Below are positions 1 to 8,908 of a stretch of 64,000 nucleotides of DNA, piece after piece. Numbering within the stretch: the stretch's first letter is position 1; each line of letters opens with the position of its first letter. Origin of the DNA: DASPWW01 sp963803425. GTDB taxonomy: Bacteria > Actinomycetota > Thermoleophilia > Solirubrobacterales > 70-9. The position numbers were made by a program, and so were the translations under genes. The stretch covers positions 248,001 to 312,000 of the forward strand of contig CAWDMA010000002.1 in NCBI GenBank assembly GCA_963803425.1, given 5' to 3'. Below the pieces are notes generated by a model. The model was not told the DNA's origin. It saw only the letters and a list, made by a program, of their open reading frames with translations, and did no database searches.

Positions 1-1
1 T

Positions 2-88
2 GTGAAGGACTCCGGCAACACCCGCGAGGGACCGGCCTACTCGGTGCTGGAGCTGACCGAGCCGCGGCTCGTCACGCTGCAGGGCTGA
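2..88 (+). CDS. C-terminal end of an unidentified protein (partial)
   Basis: An open frame enters from the left edge and ends at TGA 86-88, giving 28 residues that finish in ELTEPRLVTLQG. It is too short to assign to a family. The phase (codons from position 2) is chosen because the other two plus-strand phases contain early stops. Confidence 0.4.
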   Translation: MKDSGNTREGPAYSVLELTEPRLVTLQG

Positions 89-108
89 GCCGGCGCTCAG
101 CCTTCTTC

Positions 109-704
109 TTACTTCAGGGCGCCGTCCACCGCGCTCGGCTCGCCGCCGCAGGAGTTGTTGCGCGACTTGCGACACTCGCCTTGCGCGCCGTCGCTGCTGT
201 GCTTGCGCTTGCACTTCTTGAGGGCCGCCGCGCGTTGACCGGTGGGGCCCGGGTGGGGTACACGGGCGGACCTCCACCGCCGCTTGGCGGCGCAGGGCAA
301 TCCGGGATTCCGGGGTTGAACTCATCGGCGCCGATGTCGCGGACCGGGTTGAGCGGGCAGGCGCTGTCGGCGTCGATCGCCCGTGGCGTCGCCGTCGAAG
401 TCGGTCGATCCGATTGGTGGAGCGGCGGGGTTGCCTTGGTCAATCAGCGCCGAGTTCCCGCTCGCCGTCAGGTGGTAGTCGGTCAGTCGACGCTGGACAC
501 CGCGATCAGCGAGATCCCCCCGGAAAGGGAGACGTTCTCTAGGTTCCGGGCTCGATGCGAACGATCGTCTCCGGTCGACACCGGCCTTGCCGATCGCCCC
601 GTTGATGGTCTTGCATGCTGTGGCTGGGGTCAGGCAGTCGCCGGCAGAACGAGGAGCGACAGTGCCGCGAGCCACACGGCGTGAGTGAAACCAAGGCGAT
701 CCAT
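109..704 (-). pseudogene. Decayed choice-of-anchor / parallel beta-helix surface protein
   Basis: ATG at 704 opens a signal peptide (MDRLGFTHAVWLAALSLLVL) that runs into a stop after about 24 codons. Other minus-strand frames carry on with recognisable pieces: CLTPATACKTINGAIGKA, then SGNSALIDQGNP, then a CPLNPVRDIGADEF segment, and finally a Cys/Lys-rich tail starting KKCKRK that ends at 109. These pieces are typical of secreted right-handed beta-helix proteins, where the IGADEF-like motif sits near the C-terminus. At about 200 codons it is far shorter than such proteins usually are, so both frameshifts and internal loss are likely. The family call rests on motif memory only. Confidence 0.5.
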
Positions 705-788
705 GCCCGCTCAACCGGTTTCCCTTCCTCCTCCTGGGCGAACAAATCTACCCCTGCCACTGGGGGAGGGGAACCGGGATTGTGTCCA

Positions 789-2003
789 CTAGGCGGGCGC
801 GAACCAGCGCTCGAGCCGCTCCTCACTCATCAGCTGCCGGAGGGCTCCACCTGGCGCGCCAGGCAATCGCGGAGGTCCTGACCCGCCTTTGGATCTGAGG
901 CCCAGCCGCGGAAGAGGGGCTCGGCGCTCTCCGGGCGCGGAAAGCGGCCCCAGGCGAAGGACCAGTCGTAGTGCTCGGCGGCCTTGCCATCGCGCCATTC
1001 CTCGTATGCGTCGAGGCTGGGGTTGCTCCCCGACAACGCGTCGGCGACATACAACGCCGCCTCGACCGCGTCTCCTATGCCCTGTGCAGTTCCCGGGTGC
1101 TTGAAGTAGCACGCATCGCCGACCAGCGCCCAACCCGGGCCGGTGGGCTTGCGAAAGAAGCCCCTCATCAGGGTCTCCGGGGCCACCGTCACGTCGGTCA
1201 CCATCTCGGCGCCGATCGAGCAGGTTCGGATCGAAGGTCTCGGGCAAGCGGCGGATCGTCTCCATGCTACTTGCGCTCCCTCGTCGGCACTTCGTCCCCT
1301 GCGCCAGATCGGGGGCGCCGTTGGCGATCAACAGGTAGAGCCCGTCTTCCGATTGGGCCGTGGTAGAGCATCTCGTCGAGGTTGATCTGCAGCGTCGAGA
1401 CCGGCTCGTCCACCGGAATCCCGCTCCAGTAGGAGTACGAGAAGGCGAGCTCCCCGCGCTGCGTGCGCTCCTTCTCGAGGTCCGGAGCTTGCCGGCGACC
1501 ACCGAGCCGCGGCCGTCGGCGCCGAAGACCCAGGGAGCCTCGATCTCGCGTCCGTCCGCCAGCCTGACGCCCCGGACCGGATCGACCTCGGTCCCGGCGC
1601 CGACCAGGTCGACCACTCGGCGTGCCCGAAGATCCCCTTCGCGCCCGCGGCGAGCGCCGTGCTCGTACGCCGGCCTTGTCGACGTGCGATCCGTCCTCGG
1701 AGCGAGCCCGAGGTCGAAGCCGTCGATACGTGAGTACTTCCCGGCGATCTCGTGGCTTCCAGACGCAACCAGCCGGTGCGAGGCAAAGGCGAGCTCGTGC
1801 TCAGACTCGAGACATGCCGAGCACTCCGAGCTTCTCCAGGCGGGCGAGGGTGTTGGGGTAGAGCAGGTGCGTGGAGACGGTTGTGCTGGGAAATGTGTCG
1901 CGGTCGATCAGCGCGACGTCCCACTCTCGCTCGGCTAAGGCGATCCTGCCAGAGTGGATCCGGCGCATCTCGCACCCACGACAATGGCGTCGTGCCTCTC
2001 CAC
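789..2003 (-). pseudogene. FAD-dependent oxidoreductase (geranylgeranyl reductase / monooxygenase family), frameshifted
   Basis: The reading starts at GTG 2003 with the dinucleotide-binding motif DAIVVGARCAGSTLA, then changes frame several times. Recognisable later pieces are ADGREIEAPWVFGADGRGS, the FAD-contacting GWALVGDACYFKHPGTAQGIGDA at about 1000-1120, and a C-terminal LMSEERLERWFAPA ending at 789. This is the order found in group A flavoprotein monooxygenases and geranylgeranyl reductases. Total length (about 400 codons) fits an intact family member, so the breaks could be sequence error. The substrate is unknown. Confidence 0.6.
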
Positions 2004-2014
2004 TGGGTCCGACC

Positions 2015-3388
2015 TTACCCCGCGGGCCCAGCCGGATCTGTGCGCCTGCTCCGGTGGGCCTTCAGTCGTTGCGGCCGGGCCAGCTTTCGGTGGTCGAGGG
2101 CCTCGTCGAGGATCTCCTCGTCGACCCCCATCTCCCGCGCCACCTCGCGCAGGTGGCGACCCGTCTCCGCCGCCTCCTTGACGATCTCCGTCGCCTTGTC
2201 GTAGCCGACGTGGAGGTTGAGCGCGGTCGCGGTCGCGAGCGTCGCCTCGGCGTGCCGCTCGGTCATCTCGAGGTTCGGCTCGACCCCGCGGATCACCTTC
2301 TCGTCGAGCAGCGACGCGGCGGCGGTGAGCAGCCCGATCGAGTCGAGCAGGTTGCGGGCGATCAGCGGCACCCGGACGTTCAGCTCGAACTGGCCCTGGG
2401 TGCCCGCGATCGTGATCGCCGCGTCGTTGCCGACCACCTGGTCGCCGACCTGGATCACGACCTCCGGGATCACCGGGTTGACCTTGCCGGGCATGATCGA
2501 CGACCCCTTCTGGAGCTCCGGAAGCCGCAGCTCCGCCAGCCCGGCGCGCGGCCCCGACCCCATCAGGGCGAGATCCCCGGCGATCTTGATCAGCGAGGTG
2601 GCGACCACCTTCAGGGCTCCAGAGAGCTCCACCAGCGCGTCGCGGTTGGCCTGCGCCTCGAACCGGTCAGCGGGCGCGTCGATCTCGAGCCCGGTGTCCT
2701 CGGTGAGCTTCGCGCGGACCCGCTCGGCGAAGTCCGGATGAGTGTTGAGCCCGGTGCCGGTCGCGGTGCCGCCGAGCGGGATCTGGCCGACCCGCTTCAG
2801 CGTCGCGCGGACGCGGTCGGCACCGAGCCTGACCTGCGCCTCGTAGCCGCCGAACTCCTGACCGAGCGTGACCGGGACGGCGTCCATCAGGTGGGTGCGA
2901 CCCGCCTTCACGACCTCGGCGAACTCGTCGCGCTTCGCCTCCAGCGCGGCGGCGAGCCCGTCCAGCACCGGGAGCAGCCGGGCCGTCACCTCGTCGAGGG
3001 CGGCGAGATGGACCGCCGAGGGGAACACGTCGTTCGAGGACTGGCCCATGTTGACGTGGTCGTTGGCGTGCGCCCCGTCCCCGGCGAGATTCGCGATCAC
3101 CTCGTTCGCGTTCATGTTCGAGGAGGTCCCGGAGCCGGTCTGGAAGACGTCGACCGGAAACTGGTCGTCGTGCTCGCCGGCGCCGATCGCGTCGCCGGCC
3201 GCCGCGATCCGCTCCGCCAGCTCCGGGTCGAGCAGCCCCAGCTCACCGTTCACCCTGGCCGCTGCCGCCTTCAGCCGGCCCAGCCAGTGGACCACCGGCG
3301 CCGGGACCGGCTCACCCGAGACGGGGAAGTTCTCGACCGCCTTCGTGGTCTCAGCGCCCCACAGCTTGTCGTCGGTGCTTGCCTCCAT
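2015..3388 (-). CDS. fumC: Class II fumarate hydratase
   Basis: Catalyses the reversible hydration of fumarate to L-malate in the TCA cycle. The protein is 457 aa, the normal class II length. The family signature GSSIMPGKVNP lies at residues 295-305, with the substrate-contact segments TGSGTSSNMNANE (about 84-96), MGQSSNDVFP (about 114-123) and GRTHLMDA (about 163-170). ATG 3388 has TAGCCT on the minus strand (3402-3397) 8 nt upstream and no ribosome binding site, consistent with a leaderless start. The last 20 residues are Arg-rich and atypical, so a small frameshift near the stop is possible. Confidence 0.95.
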   Translation of the reverse strand: MEASTDDKLWGAETTKAVENFPVSGEPVPAPVVHWLGRLKAAAARVNGELGLLDPELAERIAAAGDAIGAGEHDDQFPVDVFQTGSGTSSNMNANEVIANLAGDGAHANDHVNMGQSSNDVFPSAVHLAALDEVTARLLPVLDGLAAALEAKRDEFAEVVKAGRTHLMDAVPVTLGQEFGGYEAQVRLGADRVRATLKRVGQIPLGGTATGTGLNTHPDFAERVRAKLTEDTGLEIDAPADRFEAQANRDALVELSGALKVVATSLIKIAGDLALMGSGPRAGLAELRLPELQKGSSIMPGKVNPVIPEVVIQVGDQVVGNDAAITIAGTQGQFELNVRVPLIARNLLDSIGLLTAAASLLDEKVIRGVEPNLEMTERHAEATLATATALNLHVGYDKATEIVKEAAETGRHLREVAREMGVDEEILDEALDHRKLARPQRLKAHRSRRTDPAGPAG

Positions 3389-3416
3389 CTGGCCTCAGGC
3401 TATCTGGACGCAGGCC

Positions 3417-3908
3417 TCAGCCGTTCTTCTGCCCCGCCGCGTACCCCCGCCCGAAGGTGCGCTCGAACCTCGCCGACAGCGGCTCGCCGCCCTCGTTGAA
3501 CCGCGCCGCGGCGTCGAGCCGGCGGATCAGGGCGGTGTGCAGGCCACCGGTCTTCGTCGCCCCCTCCTGCGCGGCGCCGATCAGATACCCGAGCTCGACC
3601 GTCGCCTCGCCGTCGGGGTCCTCCCGCGCCTCGGCGTTGAGGCGGGTGGCCGCTGCGATCAGCTCCCGGCCGACGTCCGCGATGTCGACCGACGACTGGT
3701 TGTCGACGAGACAATCGGCGATCGGAGTGTCGCCGCCGATCCGGACCGGCTGCGGCGCGTCCCGGAGCGCGGCGAGGTACTCCTTTGCCGGAGCGAGGCA
3801 CGCCGCGGGGGTCTCGGGCTCGTCCGACGAGCACCCGGCGACCGCGGCAAGCGAGGCGGCAGCCGCGCCCACCGCGATCCGGGCGCGTGTGGCTCGATCC
3901 GGGCGCAC
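3417..3908 (-). CDS. Predicted lipoprotein, function unknown
   Basis: 163 aa from GTG 3908. The N-terminus is basic, then hydrophobic, then a lipobox (SLAAVAGC), so Cys should be lipidated and the mature protein anchored outside the membrane. The mature part is alpha-helical in composition with no family I recognise; a short CLVDNQSSVDIADVG segment lies mid-protein. A TAGCCT hexamer (3921-3916) stands 7 nt before the GTG, suggesting leaderless transcription. It diverges from ileS. Confidence 0.75.
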   Translation of the reverse strand: MRPDRATRARIAVGAAAASLAAVAGCSSDEPETPAACLAPAKEYLAALRDAPQPVRIGGDTPIADCLVDNQSSVDIADVGRELIAAATRLNAEAREDPDGEATVELGYLIGAAQEGATKTGGLHTALIRRLDAAARFNEGGEPLSARFERTFGRGYAAGQKNG

Positions 3909-3968
3909 CCGAGTCAGGCTACCCGGCGCCGGGATCACCTGATCCGGCGTCCATAGAATCACCAGCAG

Positions 3969-6900
3969 ATGGCGAATTCGGGCAGGTACAGGGCGGTCGA
4001 CCCGAAACAGAGCTTTCCGGAGCTCGAGCAGCGGATGCTGGAGCGATGGCGGGAGCGCGAGGTGTTCGCGCGCTCGCTGGAGCAGCGCGCCGACGCGGAG
4101 ACTTGGAGCTTCTACGAGGGGCCTCCGACCGCGAACGGGCGGCCCGGCTCGCATCACGTGCTCGCCCGGGTGTTCAAGGACGTGTATCCCCGGTTCAAGT
4201 CGATGCGTGGCTTCCGCGTCCCGCGGAAGGCGGGGTGGGACTGCCACGGGCTCCCCGTCGAGCTCGAGATCGAGCGGGAGCTGGGACTGTCCTCGAAGGC
4301 GGAGATCGAGGAGTACGGGATCGAGAGGTTCAACGCCCGCTGCCGGGACTCGGTGTTCCGCTACGTCGAGGACTGGAGGGCGCTGACCGAGCGGATCGGG
4401 TTCTGGATCGACCTGGACGACCCGTACGTGACGATGTCGAACCCCTATATCGAGTCGGTGTGGTGGGCGCTGCGCCGGATCTGGGACGACGGGCGGCTGT
4501 ACAAGCGCCACAAGGTGGTGCCGTACTGCCCGCGGTGCGGAACCGCGCTGTCCTCGCACGAGGTCGCGCTCGGCTACAAGGACGTCGAGGACCCGTCCGT
4601 GTACGTGAAGCTGACCGTGACGGAGCCGCAGGGGGCGCTCGAAGCCGGCGACCGCCTGCTCGTATGGACGACGACCCCCTGGACGCTGATCTCCAACGCC
4701 GCCGTCGCCGTCGGGCCGCGGATCTCCTACGTACGAGCGCGGCTGGGCGACGAGACCTTCGTGGTCGCGGCCGAGCTCGTCGAACGGGTTCTGGGCGAGG
4801 ACGCGGAGGTGGTGGAGCGCTTCCCCGGCTCGTCCTTCGCCGGCACCGCCTACGAGCCCCCGTTCTCCTACGTCACCGACTTCGGGCCGCGCGGCCACAC
4901 CGTGCTGGAGGCCGACTTCGTCACCACCGCGGACGGGACCGGTCTGGTCCACACGGCGATCGCGTTCGGCGAGGACGACTTCCAGCTCGGCGAGCGGTAC
5001 GGGCTCGAGCTCCAGAACCCGGTCCGTCCCGACGGCACCTTCGACGAGCGGGTGACCGAGTTCGAGGGCCGGTTCGTGAAGGACGCGGACCCCGACATCG
5101 TCGAGGCGCTCCGGGAGCGGGGGCTGCTGCTGCGCGCGGAGGTGTACGAGCACGCCTACCCGCACTGCTGGCGGTGCGACACGCCGCTCCTGTACTACGC
5201 GAAGTCGAGCTGGTACGTCCAGACGACCGCCGTTCGCGACCGGATGCTGGCCGCGAACGAGTCGATCGAGTGGCACCCGGAGCACATCAAGCACGGCCGG
5301 TTCGGAAAGTGGCTGGAGGGGAACGTCGACTGGGCGCTGTCGCGGGAGCGCTACTGGGGAACGCCGCTGCCGATCTGGGAGTGCACCGAGCGCGACTGCG
5401 AGGGCCGGTTCTGCGCCGGCTCGATGGAGGAGCTGCGGGAGCGAGCCGGCACCCTGCCCGACGACCTCCACCGGCCCTTCATCGACGAGATCGAGCTTCC
5501 GTGCGAGACGTGCGGGAAGACGATGCGGCGAGTCCCCGAGGTGATCGACGCGTGGTTCGACTCCGGCTCGATGCCGTTCGCGCAGTTCCACCATCCCTTC
5601 GAGGGGAGCGAGGAGTTCGAGCAGCGGTTCCCGGCCGAGTTCATCTGCGAGGCGATCGACCAGACCCGCGGCTGGTTCTACTCGCTGCTCGCCGTCTCCA
5701 CGCTCCTGTTCGACACCTCCAGCTACCGCGCGTGCGTGTGCCTGGGGCTGATCCTCGATCCGGAGGGGCAGAAGATGTCGAAGAGCCGCGGGAACGTGGT
5801 CGAGCCCGACGCGGTGATCGACGCGCACGGCGCGGACGCGTTCCGGTGGTACTACCTGACCGCCCAGCAGCCGTGGGCGGGGTACCGGTTCTCGGTCGAC
5901 ACGGTCGGCGAGGCGGTCCGCCAGTTCACGCTCACCCTGTGGAACACGTACTCGTTCTGGGTCCTGTACGCGAACGCGGAGGGCTTGGACCCGGCGAATC
6001 CGCCGACCTGCCCCAATCCCGGCGAGGGCGGGGATCTCGACCGCTGGGCCATGAGCCGCCTGCACGCCACGATCGCCGAGGTCACCGAGCAGATGGAGGC
6101 GTTCGATTGCACCTCCGCGGGACGGGCGATCGCCGCGTACGTCGACGAGCTCTCGAACTGGTACGTGCGGCTGTCGCGGCGGCGGTTCTGGGAGGGGGAC
6201 CCCGATGCGTTCGGGACGCTGCGACGCTGCCTGCTCGACGTCGCGGCGCTGCTCGCCCCCTTCACCCCGTTCCTCGCCGACGAGATCTATCTCAACCTCG
6301 CCGGCGGCGCGGACGAGCAGCTCGGCCGCCGTCCTGACTCCGTCCACCTGCTCGACTTCCCGGAGCCCGACCCGGCCCGCGTCGACGCCGACCTGGAGCT
6401 GGGGATGGCGGCGGCGCGGCGGGCCGTCGAGCTGGGGCGGGCGGCGCGCTCGCAGGCGGCGGTGAAGATGCGCCAGCCACTGCGGCGCGCGGTCGTGGTC
6501 GCCGACGGCCGCGAGCGGGAGCAGATCGAGCGGCTCGCGGACCTGGTCGCCTCGGAGCTGAACGTGAAGCGGGTCGAGTTCGTCGCCGAGGAGTCGGAGC
6601 TCGTCACGTACGAGGTGAAGCCGAACTATCGCTCCCTCGGGCCCCGGTTCGGGAAGCAGATGCCGCAGGCGGCGGCGGCCGTGGAGGCGCTCGACCCGGC
6701 CGCGGTCAGCGCCGCGATCGCGGGCGAGCGCCACGTCGGGATCCGGGTGAACGGATCGGAGCACGAGCTCGCCCCGGATGACGTGACGCTGGTCCTGCAG
6801 CCGCTCGACGGCTACCAGGTGGAGGCCGCTTCGGGTCGCGCCGTGGCGCTGGAGCTGGAGCTCGACGAGGACCTGCGCCGCGAGGGCCTCGCCCGCGAGA

Positions 6901-7124
6901 TCGTGCACGCCGTCCAGAACGCCCGCCGCGACGCGGGGCTGGAGGTCACCGATCGGATCGAGCTGGAGCTCGGCGGCGACCGCGTGCTGCTGGACGCCGC
7001 GCGCGCAAGCGAGGCCTACCTCACCCAGGAGACGCTCGCGACTTCCGCCTCCTACGACGCCGAGGATGGCGCCCGCACGCCTGTCGAGGGACGGGAGCTG
7101 TTGATCGGGTTGAAGCGGGCCTGA
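3969..7124 (+). CDS. ileS: Isoleucyl-tRNA synthetase
   Basis: Charges tRNA-Ile. The protein is 1051 aa, class I. The HIGH-type ATP-binding segment is PTANGRPGSHHV at residues 53-64 and the KMSKS loop is at 602-606. The editing (CP1) domain lies between them and an anticodon-binding domain plus a C-terminal extension follow. CPRCG (about 188-192), CWRCD (about 398-402) and CETCG look like zinc-type Cys pairs. The N-terminal GPPTANGRPG form matches the eukaryote-like IleRS type found in many actinobacteria, the type associated with mupirocin resistance (family knowledge). TAGAAT at 3954-3959 is a plausible -10 element 9 nt before ATG. Confidence 0.97.
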   Translation: MANSGRYRAVDPKQSFPELEQRMLERWREREVFARSLEQRADAETWSFYEGPPTANGRPGSHHVLARVFKDVYPRFKSMRGFRVPRKAGWDCHGLPVELEIERELGLSSKAEIEEYGIERFNARCRDSVFRYVEDWRALTERIGFWIDLDDPYVTMSNPYIESVWWALRRIWDDGRLYKRHKVVPYCPRCGTALSSHEVALGYKDVEDPSVYVKLTVTEPQGALEAGDRLLVWTTTPWTLISNAAVAVGPRISYVRARLGDETFVVAAELVERVLGEDAEVVERFPGSSFAGTAYEPPFSYVTDFGPRGHTVLEADFVTTADGTGLVHTAIAFGEDDFQLGERYGLELQNPVRPDGTFDERVTEFEGRFVKDADPDIVEALRERGLLLRAEVYEHAYPHCWRCDTPLLYYAKSSWYVQTTAVRDRMLAANESIEWHPEHIKHGRFGKWLEGNVDWALSRERYWGTPLPIWECTERDCEGRFCAGSMEELRERAGTLPDDLHRPFIDEIELPCETCGKTMRRVPEVIDAWFDSGSMPFAQFHHPFEGSEEFEQRFPAEFICEAIDQTRGWFYSLLAVSTLLFDTSSYRACVCLGLILDPEGQKMSKSRGNVVEPDAVIDAHGADAFRWYYLTAQQPWAGYRFSVDTVGEAVRQFTLTLWNTYSFWVLYANAEGLDPANPPTCPNPGEGGDLDRWAMSRLHATIAEVTEQMEAFDCTSAGRAIAAYVDELSNWYVRLSRRRFWEGDPDAFGTLRRCLLDVAALLAPFTPFLADEIYLNLAGGADEQLGRRPDSVHLLDFPEPDPARVDADLELGMAAARRAVELGRAARSQAAVKMRQPLRRAVVVADGREREQIERLADLVASELNVKRVEFVAEESELVTYEVKPNYRSLGPRFGKQMPQAAAAVEALDPAAVSAAIAGERHVGIRVNGSEHELAPDDVTLVLQPLDGYQVEAASGRAVALELELDEDLRREGLAREIVHAVQNARRDAGLEVTDRIELELGGDRVLLDAARASEAYLTQETLATSASYDAEDGARTPVEGRELLIGLKRA

Positions 7125-7178
7125 ACGGGTACTGTCTGGCCTGGGTATGGGGGGCCCGACCCCAAGGGAGGTAAGACG

Positions 7179-7685
7179 ATGAGTTCATTCATCCGGCCCA
7201 GGCTGTCGCGGCCCTCGCCGGCACTGGTTGTCGCGGTGATGGCCCTCGTGGCTGCGCTGGCCGGCACTGCAGTCGCCGAGCAGGCGACGACCGCGGTCAG
7301 CAAGAAGAAGACGAAGAAGATCGCGAACAAGCAGGCCAACAAGCAGATCGACAAGCGCCTGCCGTTCGAGAGTGACGACATCGCGGATGGCGCGATCACG
7401 AATCAGAAGTTGTCGAGCCCGACCTACACGGCGTTCGTCGATGCCGCCGGGAATCTCGTCCGCGGGAACGCGACGAGCGCGCAGAGGGTGAACAACGGCA
7501 ACTACCGCGTCGAGTTCGACGTGGACATCAGTCAGTGCACCTATCAGGCGACACCGACCACCGTCAATCGGACGGCGATCGCCGACGTCGTCAACAACAA
7601 CGCGCAGCAGGCCTTCATCAGGACGGCGCTGAACACGAACAACACGTTCACGGACAGCGCGTTCAGCCTCGCGGTGTTCTGCTAG
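7179..7685 (+). CDS. Small secreted protein, Lys-rich family
   Basis: 168 aa with a basic start, a hydrophobic signal segment (VVAVMALVAALAGTAVA, about 19-35), then QATTAVSKKKTKKIANKQANKQI, and a beta-rich C-terminal part with an internal Cys (DISQCTYQAT) and a Cys as the very last residue (SLAVFC). The two cysteines may form a disulfide. It is paralogous to the protein at 54105-54659 and resembles that at 42275-43225 near the N-terminus. A strong Shine-Dalgarno (GGGAGGT) precedes the ATG, unlike many neighbours. Function unknown. Confidence 0.8.
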   Translation: MSSFIRPRLSRPSPALVVAVMALVAALAGTAVAEQATTAVSKKKTKKIANKQANKQIDKRLPFESDDIADGAITNQKLSSPTYTAFVDAAGNLVRGNATSAQRVNNGNYRVEFDVDISQCTYQATPTTVNRTAIADVVNNNAQQAFIRTALNTNNTFTDSAFSLAVFC

Positions 7686-7712
7686 CCAGCGGGCTACCGC
7701 GTTGCACTCACG

Positions 7713-7743
7713 GCACGGGGGGAGGCGCAGCCTCCCCCCGTGC
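7713..7743. terminator. Bidirectional intrinsic terminator hairpin
   Basis: A perfect 14-bp inverted repeat (7713-7726 with 7730-7743) with a GCA loop lies between the convergent ends of the secreted-protein gene (stop 7685) and trxA (stop 7745). It has no long T-run, as is common in very GC-rich genomes. Confidence 0.8.
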
Positions 7744-7744
7744 T

Positions 7745-8074
7745 CTAGGTCGCCAGGGCCGGCTCCAGCTCCTGCTCGAGGCGCTTCTTCGGGAGCGCGC
7801 CGATCACCTTCTTCACCTCCTGGCCGCCCTTGAAGACGATCAGGGTGGGGATCGAGAGCACCTCGTACTGCGCGGCCGTCTGCTGGTTCTCGTCGACGTT
7901 CAGGCTGACGATGCTGATGTCGTCGCGCTCGGCGTCGATCTCCTCGAGGATCGGATGGACCACCCGGCACGGCCCGCACCACGGCGCCCAGAAGTCGACC
8001 AGCACGGGGGACTCGGAGTCGAGCACCTCGGACTGGAAGTTGGCGTCGGTCACGTCGTCGAGCTGTCCCGGCAC
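7745..8074 (-). CDS. trxA: Thioredoxin
   Basis: 109 aa protein-disulfide reductase. The active site is WCGPC at residues 32-36 within DFWAPWCGPCR, and the cis-proline segment is SIPTLIVFKGG, so it is a standard cytosolic thioredoxin. Start chosen at GTG 8074 because the strong Shine-Dalgarno AGGAGG lies just upstream and the protein then has the usual length. No thioredoxin reductase is in the window. Confidence 0.95.
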   Translation of the reverse strand: MPGQLDDVTDANFQSEVLDSESPVLVDFWAPWCGPCRVVHPILEEIDAERDDISIVSLNVDENQQTAAQYEVLSIPTLIVFKGGQEVKKVIGALPKKRLEQELEPALAT

Positions 8075-8138
8075 TTCGGCCTCCTGTCGGTCGGCTGGTC
8101 GTGGAGCTCTCAATGCTTCAGAAAAGATAGTAGCGATC

Positions 8139-8885
8139 TCACTCGACCGCGCCGGAACCGCAGGGCGGGCACCCGCCACGCGGCCTCGGCGACGATCGCG
8201 CGCGGACATCTTGCGATTCGCCGACGCGCCGATCCCGAAACGTGATCGGCACCTCGACGACCCGCAATCCGGCTCGGTGGGCGCGGTAGGTGGTCTCCAC
8301 CTGGAACGCGTAGCCCTGCGAGCGCACCGACGCTCGAGGTCGATCGCCTCCAGCGCCGCGCGCCGCAAGCACTTGAAGCCGCCCGTCAGGTCGCTGCACG
8401 TCGATCCCGAGCATCGCACGCGCGTAGCGGCTGCCCCGCGGCTGATCGCGAGCCGGCGCAGCGGCCCCAGTCATCACCCGGCCGCCGGGCACGTACCGGG
8501 ACCCGAGCGACGAGGTCGGCGTCGCGCGGTCGCCTCGACCAGCCTCGGGAGCTCGGCCGGGTCGTGGGAGAAGTCCGCGTCCATCTCCACGATCAGCCCC
8601 GCGCCGCCGTCGAGCGCGCGCCGAAGCCGGCCACGTAGGCCGGGCCGAGGCCCTGCTTGCTCGCGCGGTGCAGCACCTCGACGTGCTCGCGCTCGGCGGC
8701 GAGCCGGTCGGCGATCTCGCCGGTGCCGTCGGGCGAGGAGTCGTCGACGACGAGGACCCGGCGCGGTCCCGGCGAGCGCGTCGCAGCACCGCCCCCACGA
8801 GCGGCTCGATCGTGTCGGCCTCGTTGTAGGTCGGGAGATCGACCCAGGTCGACCCGGGCGCGGGGGTGGCGGGCGGCGGGTGCAA
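8139..8885 (-). CDS. GT2 glycosyltransferase, polyprenol-phosphate mannosyltransferase (Dpm1) type, frameshifted
   Basis: Pieces in different minus-strand frames combine into one GT-A protein: DLPTYNEADTIEPLV near the N-terminus, RVLVVDDSSPDGTGEIAD (nucleotide-binding Asp), KQGLGPAYVAGFG, the DXD region VEMDADFSHDPAELP, GSRYVPGG, DLTGGFKCLRR and QGYAFQVETTYRAHRAGLRVVEVPITF. This is the motif order of dolichol/polyprenol-phosphate mannose synthases, which load mannose onto the lipid carrier. At least five single-base indels interrupt it. All motifs remain, so the gene is probably intact in the organism. Confidence 0.7.
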   Translation of the reverse strand: MHPPPATPAPGSTWVDLPTYNEADTIEPLVGAVLRRARRDRAGSSSSTTPRPTAPARSPTGSPPSASTSRCCTARASRASARPTWPASARARRRRGADRGDGRGLLPRPGRAPEAGRGDRATPTSSLGSRYVPGGRVMTGAAAPARDQPRGSRYARAMLGIDVQRPDGRLQVLAARGAGGDRPRASVRSQGYAFQVETTYRAHRAGLRVVEVPITFRDRRVGESQDVRARSSPRPRGGCPPCGSGAVE

Positions 8886-8908
8886 GGCGCAATCAGTACG
8901 TTCGGGAG

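Noticed and set aside
2015..3499. Plus-strand frame opposite fumC (1871-3499)
   Set aside because: Antisense shadow of fumC, with Arg/Leu-rich composition and no motif.
3417..6908. Very long minus-strand frame opposite ileS
   Set aside because: It is an antisense shadow produced by GC-rich codon bias. Its composition is Arg/Pro-rich and without motifs until the true lipoprotein gene at its 3' end.
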